Shown here: positions 63,917 through 64,000 of the stretch, piece by piece
Layout of the letters: every line of letters starts with the position of its first letter
Numbering within the stretch: the first letter of the stretch is position 1
Assembly: GCF_001424945.1 (NCBI RefSeq)
Contig: NZ_LMCW01000001.1
Span: 342,025 to 406,024, forward strand
DNA from: Rhizobium sp. Root1203
Lineage (GTDB): Bacteria > Pseudomonadota > Alphaproteobacteria > Rhizobiales > Rhizobiaceae
Length of the DNA stretch: 64,000 nt
Direction: 5' to 3'
The notes under the pieces: generated by a model
The model's database searches: none
What the model saw: the letters and a program-made list of their open reading frames with translations, nothing else
What the model was told of the DNA's origin: nothing
Position numbers and translations under genes: made by a program

Positions 63917-64000
63917 TCAACCCTTCATCATTCTGAGAATATGCAGGCCTGCCGATTCGGCCAGTCCTTCGAGATCATAGCCGCCTTCCAGGAGGCTGAC
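63917..64000 (-). CDS. Histone deacetylase-like protein, C-terminal end
   Basis: Only the last 27 codons are inside the window. They read [27 protein letters not shown], matching the C-terminal LEGGYDL region of class II histone deacetylase-like amidohydrolases (acetoin utilisation/acetylpolyamine type). The stop is two bases before xseB. The body of the gene lies beyond the window end. Confidence 0.75.
   Translation of the reverse strand, partial: VSLLEGGYDLEGLAESAGLHILRMMKG

Overview
The window looks like chromosomal DNA of an alphaproteobacterium in the Rhizobiaceae, close to Sinorhizobium/Ensifer/Rhizobium; I cannot fix the genus. The evidence is a split F0 ATP synthase operon (atpI-atpB-atpE-atpF'-atpF), a high-GC gene-dense layout, a BA14K-family protein, a large DUF1217 protein, a family of cytoplasmically similar chemoreceptors, a hdac-xseB-...-dxs-...-tlyA neighbourhood, and regulatory sites of alphaproteobacterial type (GAAC-N7-GAAC LexA box, TTAA-N7-TTAA CtrA boxes, an 11-bp-period PHO box). 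No rRNA, tRNA, CRISPR array or insertion sequence was seen.

Layout. 0-5 kb: peptidoglycan hydrolase, then the F0 operon behind a clear promoter and closed by a terminator, then a phosphotransferase. 5-15 kb: RNase HII, a radical SAM protein with a LexA box upstream, a short glycosyltransferase, a small exported protein, the minus-strand operon TPR protein-ispE-moaB, a long-chain polyprenyl diphosphate synthase, a DUF2007 protein with a methyltransferase, and mntH. 15-24 kb: a signal-peptide-peptidase-like S49 protease, a VapBC pair, glyQ, lemA-aroA-DUF2207, purD and a small exported protein. 24-37 kb: chemoreceptor 1, DUF523, a YqaA-type membrane protein, glyS, a RIME-like palindromic element, tex, cfa, a phosphatase, ubiA and DUF6101. 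37-42 kb: a 1093-residue DUF1217 repeat protein, a sterol-desaturase-family enzyme and a small cysteine-rich exported protein. 42-52.7 kb: an FAD oxidoreductase with a Sua5-type enzyme, DUF6656, a Rieske oxygenase (GbcA-like), a GH25 lysozyme, a BA14K protein, a CorA/ZntB transporter, and an acyl-CoA dehydrogenase with an enoyl-CoA hydratase. 52.7-64 kb: chemoreceptor 2, rumA/tlyA, chemoreceptor 3, a decayed glyoxalase gene, dxs, a pirin, a TumE-type toxin-antitoxin pair, xseB and the end of a histone-deacetylase-like gene.

Themes. Isoprenoid and ubiquinone supply recurs (dxs, ispE, polyprenyl diphosphate synthase, ubiA). Three chemoreceptors lie within 35 kb and share promoter-like upstream sequence. 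One of them carries the complete amino-acid-binding signature of dCache_1AA sensors, and another ends in a CheR/CheB-tethering pentapeptide. The most informative non-coding signals are three TTAA-N7-TTAA sites (GH25 lysozyme, DUF6656, chemoreceptor 2), a LexA box at the radical SAM gene and a triple PHO box at the CorA/ZntB gene. I found no clear wholly new defence or mobile system. The least explained items are the nine-repeat DUF1217 protein, the duplicated four-cysteine exported protein, and an aroA placed between lemA and its DUF2207 partner.
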